Source of the DNA: Epiperipatus broadwayi
Taxonomy: Eukaryota; Onychophora; Udeonychophora; Euonychophora; Peripatidae
DNA: 64,000 nucleotides
NCBI GenBank assembly: GCA_028023455.1
Contig: JAQFVV010012511.1
Location: forward strand, 372,001 to 436,000
Direction of reading: 5' to 3'
Shown here: one piece after another, positions 1-11,540 of the stretch
How the letters are laid out: every line of letters begins with the position of its first letter
How positions within the stretch are numbered: the first letter of the stretch is position 1
The notes under the pieces: generated by a model
What the model saw: only the letters and a program-made list of their open reading frames with translations
Told to the model about the DNA's origin: nothing
The model's database searches: none
Program-made: the position numbers and the translations under genes

Positions 1-469
1 CAAGAAATAAATCATTTGATTTTTTTTTTTATATTTTAATTTATCTAAGATTCTATTTTTTTTTAAACAAAAGCCTTTATTGCACAAAGAATTGTCTTTA
101 TATATTATTACGAATCCATATTTTAATTATTTTAAAATTCACATACACAATCATTATAATAAACTTCAGATATTTTATAGCCATAATATTTTTCACTGCC
201 TCAATTTATAATACTTTCATTTTGTATCTTAAAATTATATAATACAGAATACTAGGTATCTTCTACTAGATATCTTCTATGTAGCTAAATATGAAACTAT
301 GATTATATAATCACCAACCTGTGAAAAAATAGACTACAGTATGAGGGGGAAAAAATCTTCAGTTGCCTTGCACTTTCAATGTCTTAATTTATTTATAATA
401 GACATCAATTATCTTATAGGAAAGTGTAAAAGATGTTATATACGTATTTAAATATAATTCTAAGTGACA
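1..469. other. AT-rich sequence without a visible gene
   Basis: Homopolymer-rich, strongly A/T-biased DNA. I see no exon-like frame, RNA gene or repeat boundary. It may include the decayed terminal part of the adjacent mariner copy. Confidence 0.5.
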
Positions 470-1085
470 AAAAAAAACCAAAAATGCATTCTTAAAAAAT
501 ATGGCATTCTCATTTTTGGAAGCAGATTTGGAACTCATTTTCTAGAATACTGCTGAGCATCTATCTCAAATTTTATTTTATATCAATTATATTAAAAGAT
601 CATCATCTCTTTAATCCAGCTTTTAATTTTGGAAATAGTCAGAAATCATGGGGAGTTTAATTAGATAAAGATGCAGAATGAACTAATTGGGTAATTTTTG
701 ACTTTCACTGTGAATGCACTTTGATTTCGTGCATTATCATGATGATTGATCCATTTGTCATGTCAGGCCACAAATCACTTTTTTTTTTCAAATAGAATCT
801 CATAATCTTTTTAGTACCTCTAAATACCATTACAGATTATTTGCTCATATTCAATAAATTTTTTGTGGACTATTCCTTATGATCAAAGATTAGACCAACA
901 TGGTCTTGTGATATTCACAATTTTTAGGGTGCACCAACCCCAGAGATTTTCACAGCATGCTCTGAAATTTTATTGCTGGGTCATGTTGGAAGCACAGTTT
1001 CATTACATGCATTTACTCTTTGAAACAGATACTAGTCTAAAGAAAAATCAACCCCAATTTCATCTGTCAAGATCCAAGGCATAAA
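470..1085 (-). pseudogene. Decayed mariner transposase
   Basis: Read on the minus strand, this stretch gives fragments of a mariner (Tc1/mariner superfamily) transposase, the DDD enzyme that cuts and pastes these elements at TA sites. The clearest match is WINHHDNA at about 731-754, the family's HHDNAPAH region with its second catalytic aspartate. Just before it, around 780-840, is WYLEVLKRL, which matches the family's YLEVL(R/K)RLRD segment. Further upstream TMLV and a weak FFDIRG-like stretch occur in the expected order, and LTISKIKS at about 600-640 may be the decayed FPKLK region. Several stops and shifts break the frame, so no enzyme can be made. I did not find terminal inverted repeats. 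The family call is fairly firm; the extent is approximate. Confidence 0.75.
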
Positions 1086-1099
1086 TTTCGCAGAGATTT

Positions 1100-4000
1100 T
1101 CTTCCTGCTCAAATCTTCTATTCAAATTAGCTGAATTATTTCTTGATTAATCTTCAATTTTTTAACTATCAATCACACAATTATCTGTTTGAAGTCATTC
1201 ATCACATCTCACTCATCTTTCACACACTTGACATTTTCATAGCATTTTTACCATAGACAATTTTTAATAGTTTTAATGTTTCAGTAATACTTCTGATTTG
1301 CACACGAAATTTACTGTTAGTATGTTGCTAAAAATTTCCAATGATTACTTTCCCAATAACCAATTAAAAACTAACTCTATCAGCTTGAAATTTACATACA
1401 TATTACTTCAAACAAGAATACAATATACAATTATTTCATGAAAAGCACTACATAACCAATCCAAAAACAATAAATAGTTGTTAAAATTAATGAAATAATT
1501 TAATTATAGTCAATCCAAACTCAGTACTATGATTAAGACTAACTAAATGGAATAGTTAAATGATCAAGGAGATCTTGAATGTTAAGTAACTTCCAAGAAA
1601 TTAATTATAATCAGTTATTGTACTGATTTAGTCAGCTATCTTTATTTCTATTTTCTGTTTAATTTACTCTTTAAATAGAGCTTTGACATCATGAAATAAT
1701 ACTGGGATTCATCAATTGAAGATTTCTTTGGAAAAATGGCGATTTATCATAATTTAGAAATTCGATGTGGAATGTAAAACCTGCTCTAACTTTTCATTGA
1801 CAAGTTTTTTTTTTTCAGACTTTTATTTATCTTTTCAATTTCTTCTTTGGTTTTGAAAAACTGGAAGAAAGAGGAAATGGAAGAGAGGGGAAACAAAAAA
1901 TTTGATCAATTAAAAATTTTTAAGTTTTCTTAGTCATAATAGTATCTAATATTGATGTACAAAATTAATTGATGTAGAATTTCAAATAACTTTTTTTGAT
2001 TTGTAATAGACAGATTTGTTTTAGAAATTGTATTATTTGTTTTAAACAATTTTCAAATTTCTTTTTCTTATTGGCTTTTTAAAAAGTGTGAAGAGGGAAA
2101 GAGGAGACTGATTTATATTGTTGAATTTGATGAAAACGATAATTGTCAGCTACCTTCAATACAAACTACAAATCACCAAATATATATATATATTAAAATC
2201 CTTATTTCTTTGGATTGCCACCATCTGCCCAATACTTGTTTATTTTTTGACTTCACAAAAAATAAAAGGCATCATTATGAACAGAGTAATTTATTGCAGT
2301 GTGCAAAATCACCTTTCTTTGATCCATTATAGGTGATATGCAATCATCTTTAAATAAAAAACAGAGGGGGGGGGGTAATTAAAAACTAAAAAATAATAAT
2401 ATAACTATTTAAATAAACACCATCTTCAGGTCTGTTTCCAGTTGTTTTTTAAAATAAAAACATTTTAAACAATATCATCAATGCAGAACACAAAGTTTAT
2501 TTTTAAATTAATTTCTAATAAGCTAAAGGGGGAAAAAAATATTTCTTGTAATGCACAGCAGGGTGGAAAAATGTTTTCATTTTAATTTTTTTTAACTCTT
2601 TACAAATCTTGATTAGGTACACATTGAATTTATAAATCTCTACCCACCTCCTTCAGATTTTTGAAAAAGCAAAGAAGAAAAAAATTTAAAAAATTTTAAA
2701 AAGAAAAGAAAAATCAAAATTTCCAAACCAAATTTTTTCAATTACAAATAAAAAAAGGTTGTTTGAAATATATTTACATTTTGTAAGTCAATTATTAGTT
2801 TAGGTAGTATTATGAGAAATCAACAGTGAAAACAAACCATATTTCCCCTGGATCTTTTCCCCACTTTTCCACCTCCCCTCTCTCTTTTTCTCAAAACCTA
2901 ATAAGAAATTAAAAAGAGAAATAAATCTGCAAAAAAAAAAAAGTCCTGTCAATAAAAACTAATACAACAGATTGAATTTATAAATTAAATCATAGTAGGA
3001 ATACTTCGATAAACTGGCATTTATCCAAATAAATCTTCAACTGATCAATTAGTCATCCCAGTATTCTTTCATGTCATCAAAGCAGTATTTTGAAGACTCA
3101 AAAAGAAAATCAAAATGTAAATAGCTGACTGGATTAATATCCACTTATTAACATTTTATTAATTGTTGTTAATAATTTTGAATGTTTTAATTTTTAAAAT
3201 AAAGGAAGTCTTAGATAATGTACTGAAAAATATTTATGAATTACACATAGACAAAATAATTTTATCAATGACAATCAAAAAATATTTATAGAATACACGA
3301 TAGACAAAATAATTTTATCAATGACAATCAAAAAATATTTATAGAATATCTGTATGTCAAAACTGATTGTATAGATTTTTTTTTAAAAAAATTATACTGA
3401 AATTATTGCTAAAAGGCTGAACCCTATCTTGTGTCGTGGTTTGGAAAGTTCCCTCTATCGGCAAAATATTGTGAATTTTAAAGCGCATTGAGTACAGGCT
3501 AAAGCCTGCTTAAACTATTTACATATGCTCTCTGTGCGCTCAATACATTAATTGCTACTAAACAAAGCATTGAAAATCATTTATTTTTCTTATTAGAAGA
3601 TAACTTTCTTTTATTATTAAAATGAACATTTTAACTCAAGTAAATTATTAGTTATATTTTTAATAAATACATAAAGATTTTTAAATTTTCAAATGTAGTA
3701 ATCCTTCATTCTAGTAAAAAGACAGGAGTGCTGAATGGATGCAAAAATCTTCTAATATATTTTTTGAAGAAATGACTCCCCAAAAAAACATGAAATTTTT
3801 ATTCCAGTTATCTATAATCTCATAGATAGGTCGATTTTTTGAATTAGAATTTATTTAAAAAAAGCTTGAGCTAAAAAATGGTATCTGTATATATATTTAT
3901 ATGTAATCAATTGTCTTCAAAAGTCTGTCCAGAAAGACATATATTTTGAAATGAATATATAATAATTCATTAAGGTAGCAAAACATATTAACATGTGATA

Positions 4001-4680
4001 AATTAATAAAAAGATTTGTAATATATAGAGTATATACTAATTTGTAAAATCCACGTGTTTGATTGCCCTATAAGGCTTAGAACAGTAATAGATAGACAAA
4101 GTTGAGTTAGCTGAGTAAAAAAAAAAAAATGTTTCATCAATTGAAGGGAGAGGTGCCTAACCTGCCATTTCAGTGCACAAATATATAGCTATCTAAATAA
4201 CTAACCATACAACTATAAGTCTATACTATGTATATATGTAGTGTATTTGAAAAAAGAAAAAAAACTATCTACAAGGAATAGATTCATTATATAACATTTT
4301 CCAGGCACTTCGAAATAAGTTCATGTTTATTGCATGAATTTTTTGTTATACAGAAATAACATCATCAATCTGAAACTTGATTTTGAGTTTTCTCACTTGA
4401 ACATTTGTGAGATTAAAGCAATTCAACAATAAATTTCTCACCATCATTACAACCCTTCTTTGTGGCACTCACATCTGTTAGAAATTTAACAAATATTAAA
4501 TGTAATAATATACAAATATTAAATTTAATTTTCATCACTAGTTTGTTCAATAGACTTCTATTTCTCTTATAATTATAACCATGGATTTGCATTTACACAA
4601 TATTACACTAAATTTAAGATATACAAATATATTAAAATAAATACCTTGTACAGGCTTAAACCTCCTTTTATATATGTAAT
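1100..4680. other. AT-rich sequence without a visible gene
   Basis: A/T-rich DNA with homopolymer runs, a short G run near 2,370 and (TA)n near 2,181. Apart from a 53-bp tandem duplication near 3,230-3,350 and a less AT-rich patch at 3,420-3,545, I see no gene. Confidence 0.5.
3229..3348. repeat. Two-copy tandem repeat, 53-bp period
   Basis: The block ACAAAATAATTTTATCAATG and its continuation to TTTATAGAATA occurs at about 3,251 and again at 3,304. The two copies are nearly identical, so the duplication is recent. Confidence 0.8.
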
Positions 4681-4685
4681 AGAGG

Positions 4686-4752
4686 TAGGATTCAAACTCA
4701 GACTTTCACATGACCCACTACTCTCAGTGCCATCTCATATTGCTGACCCACC
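4686..4752 (-). mobile_element. SINE-like tRNA-derived fragment (minus)
   Basis: About 65 bp that is the reverse complement of 4,913-4,978. On the minus strand it carries GAGTTTGAATCC, close to the RNA polymerase III box B, with a TGGCACTGAGAG stretch upstream that could be box A. It forms one arm of a head-to-head pair. A tRNA-derived SINE is the best explanation, but no full family alignment can be made here. Confidence 0.45.
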
Positions 4753-4910
4753 TGACCACACACATGTTGAAAAGATAAATAATCACTAATATACTATTTC
4801 ATGCTAAACCAGCAATCATCAGTTGGTCTAGATTACTATCCTCACACATATATACAATCAGTGCCCAGCTTTATATTAATATAGCCAATCTTCATACTTT
4901 AATGGAAAGG

Positions 4911-4985
4911 CTCAGGTGGATCAGCAATATGAGATGGCACTGAGAGTAGTGGGTCATGTGAAAGTCTGAGTTTGAATTTCGCCTA
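4911..4985 (+). mobile_element. SINE-like tRNA-derived fragment (plus)
   Basis: The other arm of the inverted pair. It reads TGGCACTGAGAGTAGTGGG (box A-like), then GTCTGAGTTTGAATTTC (box B-like). The two arms differ at only a few bases over about 65 bp and are separated by about 160 bp. Confidence 0.45.
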
Positions 4986-6071
4986 AATATATTAAAATGT
5001 AATTTTAAATTAATTGTACTATATAAATTTAAGATATGCAAATATATTAAAATGTAATTTTAAATTAATTGATTGTAAAGGAATATTATTTCCTAATAAA
5101 ATCTATAAACAATGCTAATGAAGCAACATTGTTTCGTGAATAAAAATATTTCCTTGTTGACTGAGCCAAATGTAAAGGAAAATCATAAAATGGGATGAAG
5201 AGTAACAAAAAATAAAATAAACATCTGTTCTGAATTTCTTGCAGATTTAGTTACTATCTCCTAAATAAAATATATCCTTTTGGACAAGCCATAATTTAAT
5301 GATTAATATAAAATAATAGGCTGCTCATTACACCACAACAACTAATATTATAAATGAAACTATCAGTAAATACCCTCAGATTAGGTAACCACAAATGTAA
5401 TGAAAAGATTGTAACTGAACAGGACAAGTTAGCCTGCAAATGCATTAAATATTTGGATAACTACATGTAATAAATATAATTCTAAATCACTTATGTATGA
5501 AAAATTTGGACAACCTAAATATACAGAGTATATGTCATATTCAGGCAATTTAAAGTATAACTAATAAATAAATGAGTTGATTATAAATGACTATGTGATA
5601 GTTTATATCTACATGTACAATGGACTCATAAATTTGGAAAGAGCACCGATTTGTCCATATGAATACTCTTGCTTGGAAAATAAGAATAAATTTATTAAGT
5701 AATGTTTCACTTGATAGTAACATATAAGATGTACTATAGAATAAGAATAAAAGAATTGTATAATGATTCATGCAGTAGTAAATCAAAACACCTAGATTAA
5801 TAACAACAATATAAATTAATATATTAAGATAAACATTAATTTATTTGTGGTGATAAAAATAAAAAATAATTTATAACAGCAATAAACATCATATAATGTA
5901 CATTTATAATTTACCCTCGCTATAGTATAATTGGATATATTAATTTTATAATTAAAATTATAAATACGTATAGCCAAAAAAGAGTTAACTACAGATTTTC
6001 TTTCACACAAATAAAAATATATGGAAAAAATTTAATATTATTATCTTTTAAAAAGAATAAGAATAAAGTAA

Positions 6072-6079
6072 TAATTTTT
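6072..6079. repeat. Target-site duplication TAATTTTT (left)
   Basis: Eight bases directly before the GG start of the 3.4-kb element, repeated exactly at 9,506-9,513. Confidence 0.85.
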
Positions 6080-7394
6080 GGTAATCATCTGAAATCCGAG
6101 CATGGCCACTTGGGGCGTTGTTTATGTGTACAAAACACATAAAAATGCTGTTTCTAGCCGGCCTTACGGCTAGTACATTTAATATTGCATTAACCCATAA
6201 TGGGAGGCTGCTTTACATAACATTGCACAAAAATATTACGGCCCATTTTGTGCTTCGAAACTATTTATGCGTATTTGTTCTATTCATAGCTGATTACCGT
6301 ATCACTTGAGGGTGTTTAAATTTCAAGTCGGTACAACTTTTCAAATCTCCGTAATAGAGTAATGTGATTTCTATTTAAATAATGTTGTTAATTACTAATA
6401 ATTGTCATATGTTCCCCACCCTTCCCTAAAAAAAATGTTAATATGTAAAAAATTGGCAAAGTGTATGTTCAAACAAGCTTTGACAAAGCTCATGCGCTAA
6501 GTCACGTTTCAGCGTGGAAAATATATGAGACCATTAAAAGGTCTGAGAAGAACGTACAATTTTTAAAATTTTCTTCAGAATTGCCGAGTACAGAAAGTGT
6601 GTGAGATCGTGTCCTTTTTTCAGGCACATAATGTCCACTTTCTATTACAGCACTAAAATAATAATTTTAAAAAGTCCCAAGTTTGTGTCCTTTTTTTTCT
6701 TTTCATTTCATTAGAAATTGACAAGTATTTGGATTATATTTTTTGCAGCAGGGTTAAAATAAATGACTATTCTTGTAGACTTTTTGTTAATAATAACAAA
6801 GTACAAAATCTCCCCCCCCCCAAAAAAAAAGCAGTTTATTGTAAAAGGCCAAAAAAAAAAAAAAGGTAATTCAAATGAAAAATAAATCAAAGTAAAAAGT
6901 GAGAAAAAGTTGTTGAAAAAAAAAAAAAGTAAATTATTGATTTTTTGTTACAATTCTTTTTCCAAGTGTGGGGATGGGTGTTTTAAAACCCTTTGACCCC
7001 CAGTACGACTTTTGTACGACTTTTCTAAAAATTTCTATTTTGAGCTGAGTTTACGCGTAAACGGTTAATGTCACACAGATGCACAATACGTCATTCTTTG
7101 CGCCATTTTGACATCTACCTGAAAATCTAATATTTTTTTCTGTACGACAATTTTTAGATTTTTTATGAATATTTTTAGCGAAGGTTACCTAAAAAAAATT
7201 TTTATTTTTTATTTTTATCAGTTTATTTATCGTAAAAAAGTTATTCCACAATGGATGGATCAATTACTGAAGATTTTATTGTGATTTTCCGTTGAAGTTG
7301 TCCGTGATTCTGGGCCTTCTTCTCAAATTACGTTTTTGGATAACCTTCAAGGGTATGTAATTACTTTTTTTTATATATTTTTTTTTATAAATTA

Positions 7395-7530
7395 TAATAT
7401 TTTCTATTTACTGAAACAAATAAATATGCTATAGAATAATAAATTATATTTTCGATGTACTAAAACAAATAAATATGCTATAGAATAATAAATTATAATA
7501 TTTTCAAATAAATATGCTGTAGAATGGAAA
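7395..7530. repeat. Tandem repeat of about 70 bp
   Basis: AAACAAATAAATATGCTATA with AGAATAATAAATTATAATAT recurs two and a half times inside the piggyBac-like element. Confidence 0.7.
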
Positions 7531-7689
7531 AAAGTTGGGGACTGGGTAATCTGTCACTGCGTGAGCTGATGCATTTTTTGGCATGATTATAAATATGATT
7601 AGTGTATCACGCGTGATCAAGTTTAAATTTATGGACGAATTATTGCATCAGTGCTAAAATTATGACCCGCAATTGATTTGTGTCAATTT

Positions 7690-8085
7690 TAGGCAAGTAA
7701 TATAGGATATTGTATAGATTTTCTGGCCACTTATTGTTACAGTGCCATGTATTTGAACTCGGCCTTTCTTCATATTTTTTATGCAAAATAATAAATATAT
7801 TTATATACAAGTTCATGCTACACAACTGGAATTTCATGTAATATAGGATATTTTATACACACTTTCTGGCTTCATCAATCCATCCACTCTGTGTTATAGT
7901 GCCATGTATTTGAACTCAGCCTTTCTTCATATCTTTTATGCAAAATAATAAATATATTTATATACAAGTTTATGCTACTCAACTGGAATTTCATGTAATA
8001 TAGGATATTTTATACACAGTTTCTGGCTTCATCAATCCATCCACTCTGTGTTATAAGTGCCATGTATTTGAACTCAGCCTTTCTT
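7690..8085. repeat. Tandem repeat, 157-bp period
   Basis: The block starting TTCATGTAATATAGGATATT, through GTGCCATGTATTTGAACTC, to CAACTGGAATTTCATG repeats about two and a half times. ATTTCATGTAATATAGG occurs at 7,831 and 7,988, which gives the period. Confidence 0.8.
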
Positions 8086-9505
8086 CCACACATGTAATCA
8101 TTGTTAATAATAATAAAAAATTATCTTTATTGATTTATTTTTATTCATTTTATTTTTTATGAGTTTATTTATTTATTTTTGAATACACTGTTCTGTTACC
8201 TTTTTTTCCACTAAAAAACATTCATATTGTTATAGGTACTTTTGAACAAATGGACACATCTGGCTCTAGAAGAAAAATGGACCACAGCAAGGCCGCTGTT
8301 TTAGCAATTTTCTCAGTGAAAAATTACCTCAGGTAAGACTTCCAATACATCTTTTTTTTTTTTTTTGAAATTTTGTGACGGATGTGATGAAGCTGTTTAT
8401 GAAATTGTCATTTTATCATTTGAATTTCAAAATTTAAGATTTGTGAATCAGTGTAAAAATAAACAATTCTTAAAACTATTAAAAAAATTTTTTTTTTAAC
8501 TTTTTCTTTATGAAATGATTATTTTAACAACTTCATTACATTCTTTCATATATGCCCTTACTTTTACAGCATGTTTTTTTTTATATTTATTACATTCAAA
8601 CACAAAATATCTAAGTTATTAGAGTTAGGATAAATTTTTCTAAAAAATAACAATGGCCGCCTGGTTTTCAAAGGGTTAAAACAATTTTTTATCCCTCAAA
8701 AAACCCAAAAGTTACTTTTTATTTAATAAGAAGAAAAACAATTCGGTCAAGCCAAAAAAAAAAAAAAAAAAGGTTGAATAAATTCGAAATAATACCCAAA
8801 TAATTGCATTATATTTTTTCATCAGGGTTAAAATAAGTGGTGTTCAAATAAATGACTATTTTTGTTGACTTTTTGTTAAGAATAACAGTATAAAAGCCCC
8901 CAAAAAAGCTGTTTATTGTAGAAGCAAAAAAAAAAAAAGGCTAATTCAAATGTAATATAAATAAAAGTAAAAAGTGAAAACAAGTTTTAAAAAAAGTAAA
9001 ATTATTGACTTTATGTTACAATTATTGATCCGAGGATGGGGATGGAAATTTCAAAACAATTTTTGAACCCCCAACAACACAAAAGTTAGTTTTGATTTAA
9101 TAAGAAGAAAAACAATTTAGTCAACCAAAAAAAAAAGGTAGAACAAAGTCGAAACAAGTCCCAAATAATTATTCCATTATATTTTTTCGGCGTGGTTAAA
9201 ACAAGTTTTTTTGTCGTGAAACAGTCCAAAGTTTTAATTAAAATTCAAAAAATTAAATTACCAAAATTTGTTGGATAAAGAAAAATATCAGCTTAAAAAA
9301 AAATCAATGAATATAAAAATTTGTTTAAGAAAAAAAAAATCATGTTGTAAATGAAATAAAAAAATTTGTTTAATAAAAAAAAAACTACCACAAAACATGT
9401 TCTATAAAAAAAAAAAAGTTGCGCGACTCGGTAACATTATATTTGATTGATTTTTGTATAGCATCAATGCCCCAAGCGGCCATGCCCAGATTTTAGATGA
9501 CTTCC

Positions 9506-9513
9506 TAATTTTT
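9506..9513. repeat. Target-site duplication TAATTTTT (right)
   Basis: Exact partner of 6,072-6,079. Confidence 0.85.
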
Positions 9514-10480
9514 TTATAAAGTTATTTGTAATTCATACTAAGTTATGCAAATACTATTTATATTTTTATTGATCTTTTATTTTACGTGACAACTATTATT
9601 TAAGTTATTGAATGACAAAACTAAACTGCATTGTAATCAATAATATTAATTTTGAAGAAAGATTTTATAACATTAACTGTTGTTGATAAGTGAGATTTTC
9701 TCTGTACATCTGTTATTAGTATATATAAAACTTCAATTTAACTTTATCTTGCAGCATTTTCTTTGGCATCTTCATGTCAGCATACACATATATAGGGACC
9801 CATAGATGTTTTAATCCTTAAATGTCCAATTATTTTTCTTTTGTCGATACTACAATCAAAGATCTTCAGTGTCTTAGAATGATGGCGGTCAGCATGGTGT
9901 TTTATTAATAATTCCATTTAAATAAGAGACATTAAATGAAAAAAAACTCCTGTTCTCCTTTTCTAAAGGTTCTCTACCCACAGGACATTTTCTTTGCTGC
10001 AAGTGCAGAATTTATTTATAGAGCAAGGTAAGATTAAAACAAAACTTTTTTTAAAGAAAAGAAAGTATGTTATTCCTTCTGAAACATTTCTGTCTCTATG
10101 GTAACACAAACAATGCTGTCTGTATCTTTAAACACTAGCTTTGAACATGTAATTTCTTCTAAATTTTAATAAAGCATTGTTGTCATCCAATATAATTTAA
10201 CAATTTTTTTTTTATTTTAATAAATAAATTACTCGTGTACTCTACATTTATGTAAAATAATAACATTTTAGTGCACATGATCTTGGAACTACTTTCTTTA
10301 TTTACTTATTTATAAACTATAGAAATGACAAATAAAAGATATCTGAATACCACATATCCCCATCCTTAATAAAAATAAAGAAAACAATTCTAAACAATTA
10401 ACATAAGTTCATCATTACAAAAACAAACATTCCATCAGTAAATCATGGTTAATCAAAACTATACCACCACAATAATGAAA

Positions 10481-10880
10481 TTAATGCTTATGTACAAATG
10501 TGTCATACGTATTTTTTAAAATATATATATATCCGAACATTAAAATTAATAAAACAAATATCCTACAATGATCAAATTCATTGGCAACCTTACATTTCAT
10601 CCTAACTGGATGCTTGTAAAACAAATCTATGACATCATATACACTGTATGATATTTGATTTACAAAAGTAACTCCTTTATTTCTAATAATGGAATCATTG
10701 TACCAAATAAAACCATGAATATAATAATAATAATTATAAACTAAATATTTACTACCATACCCATAACAATTCATGCATTTTGTGGTAGCCTTACAATAAA
10801 TTACATTTTCTAAAACATTTAATATAAATCCACCACATATTATTGATCTTATTTTGTGAAAGAAAAAATTTCTCTATATT
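10481..10880 (-). CDS. Unrecognised open frame, cysteine-containing
   Basis: An uninterrupted minus-strand frame of about 130 codons, with the first ATG at 10,774 and codons open back to about 10,880. It contains YCKATTKCMNCYGYG, a cluster of three cysteines, and later KHPVRMKCKVANEFDHC. Its last 30 residues are hydrophobic. The mix of residues is more protein-like than most A/T-driven frames nearby. I do not recognise the family. It lies downstream, on the same strand, of a coiled-coil stretch at 11,050-11,540, so both could be remains of one retroelement. It could also be chance. Confidence 0.25.
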
Positions 10881-11049
10881 CATGGCTATGTACATCGTGA
10901 AAATAAAACCATTTAGACTTTAAAGGTTTTATTTCTGAAGATAAAAATTTATACGTATCATCACTATTTAAACTCATGAAGGAATTCCCTTTCAAAGAAG
11001 CCTGGTCATTTATTTTAAACTATACTAATCTAAATTAATAACACAATAT

Positions 11050-11540
11050 GAAAGATCATTTTTACTCTGACTACAAATTTTGGACCTCTAATTCCTGTCT
11101 AATCTGTACATTCTCTAATTCTTTAGCATTAATTTGTTAATACTCATTTAATTCAGCTTCTAAAAGTACCTTTATTCTGGCATTTCAATCTAATTCATAT
11201 TGACTTTTCTATCTTCCCTACAATAATTTCTGGGCCTTGCCTCATTTCTAGATTAAGTTCTTCTTGGCTTTGCTTCATTACTTGCATAAGCTCTTCATGA
11301 TTTTATCATACCTTCATAGAGCTTGTTCATTAAATCTCTTGATAATTTTTCCTGACTTTCTTTCATTTCTATTTGATTTTTATCACATATTTCTTGATTT
11401 TGTTTCATTTCTCATTTAATTTACTTCATTCATTCATTAAACTTTTTAACATTGCCACTATATGTTCATTTTGATCTGTTTTGAGATGATAGAGACTTCA
11501 CTAACTTCTCTTCCCTCTCCTAACATATCTAACTTTTTTA
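11050..11540 (-). pseudogene. Coiled-coil, gag-like relic
   Basis: The minus strand is rich in Lys, Glu, Gln, Met and Asn codons with a repeating texture, for example MKQNQEICDKNQIEMKESQE around 11,360-11,430. It resembles the coiled-coil gag N-termini at 33.4-34.0 and 48.1-48.8 kb. The frame is broken by stops and shifts. Identity as gag is inferred only from this resemblance. Confidence 0.35.

Larger units (their letters stand above)
6989..8675. mobile_element. piggyBac-like non-autonomous transposon
   Basis: The left end reads CCCTTTGACCCCCAG and the right end, reverse-complemented, CCCTTTGAAAACCAG: 15 bases with three mismatches. An intact TTAA follows the right end. On the left, TTAA lies two bases away (TTAAAACCC). 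CCC...GGG ends next to TTAA are typical of piggyBac. It interrupts a tandem-repeat unit of the surrounding 3.4-kb element, and the matching unit near 9,035 shows the uninserted order. The interior has short open stretches near 7,250 and 8,240 and tandem repeats, but no transposase I can recognise. Confidence 0.6.
6080..9505. mobile_element. 3.4-kb inverted-repeat DNA transposon, non-autonomous
   Basis: Both ends carry inverted repeats of about 41 bp: GGTAATCATCTGAAATCCG on the left and, reverse-complemented, GGAAGTCATCTAAAATCTGG on the right. They share GCATGGCC and CTTGGGGC further in. A perfect 8-bp duplication flanks the element, and copy 2 of the host repeat shows the uninserted site near 21,655-21,680. 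An 8-bp duplication is known for hAT, P and Merlin; the GG...CC ends lean towards Merlin, but this is inference. The interior is mostly A/T-rich tandem repeats (units at about 6,730-6,985, 8,680-9,130 and onward) and holds a second transposon at 6,989-8,675. No transposase frame is visible. Confidence 0.85.
5074..10330. repeat. Dispersed repeat copy 1, interrupted by a 3.4-kb transposon
   Basis: Once the insertion at 6,080-9,505 is removed, this copy aligns in the same direction with 12,517-22,489. The shared sequence is about 1.85 kb. It begins near TGTAAAGGAATATTATTTCC and runs to about AACTATAGAAATGACA. The TG start, the CA near the end and an internal TATATAAAA near 9,725 would suit a long terminal repeat. 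I see no primer-binding site or gag-pol between the copies, so the class is open. The copy keeps the uninserted form of the site where copy 2 carries its element (TA at 5,860-5,861). Confidence 0.7.

Noticed and set aside
7395-8085. Tandem repeats as a CRISPR array
   Set aside because: Units are long, contiguous and without unique spacers, in a eukaryotic transposon.
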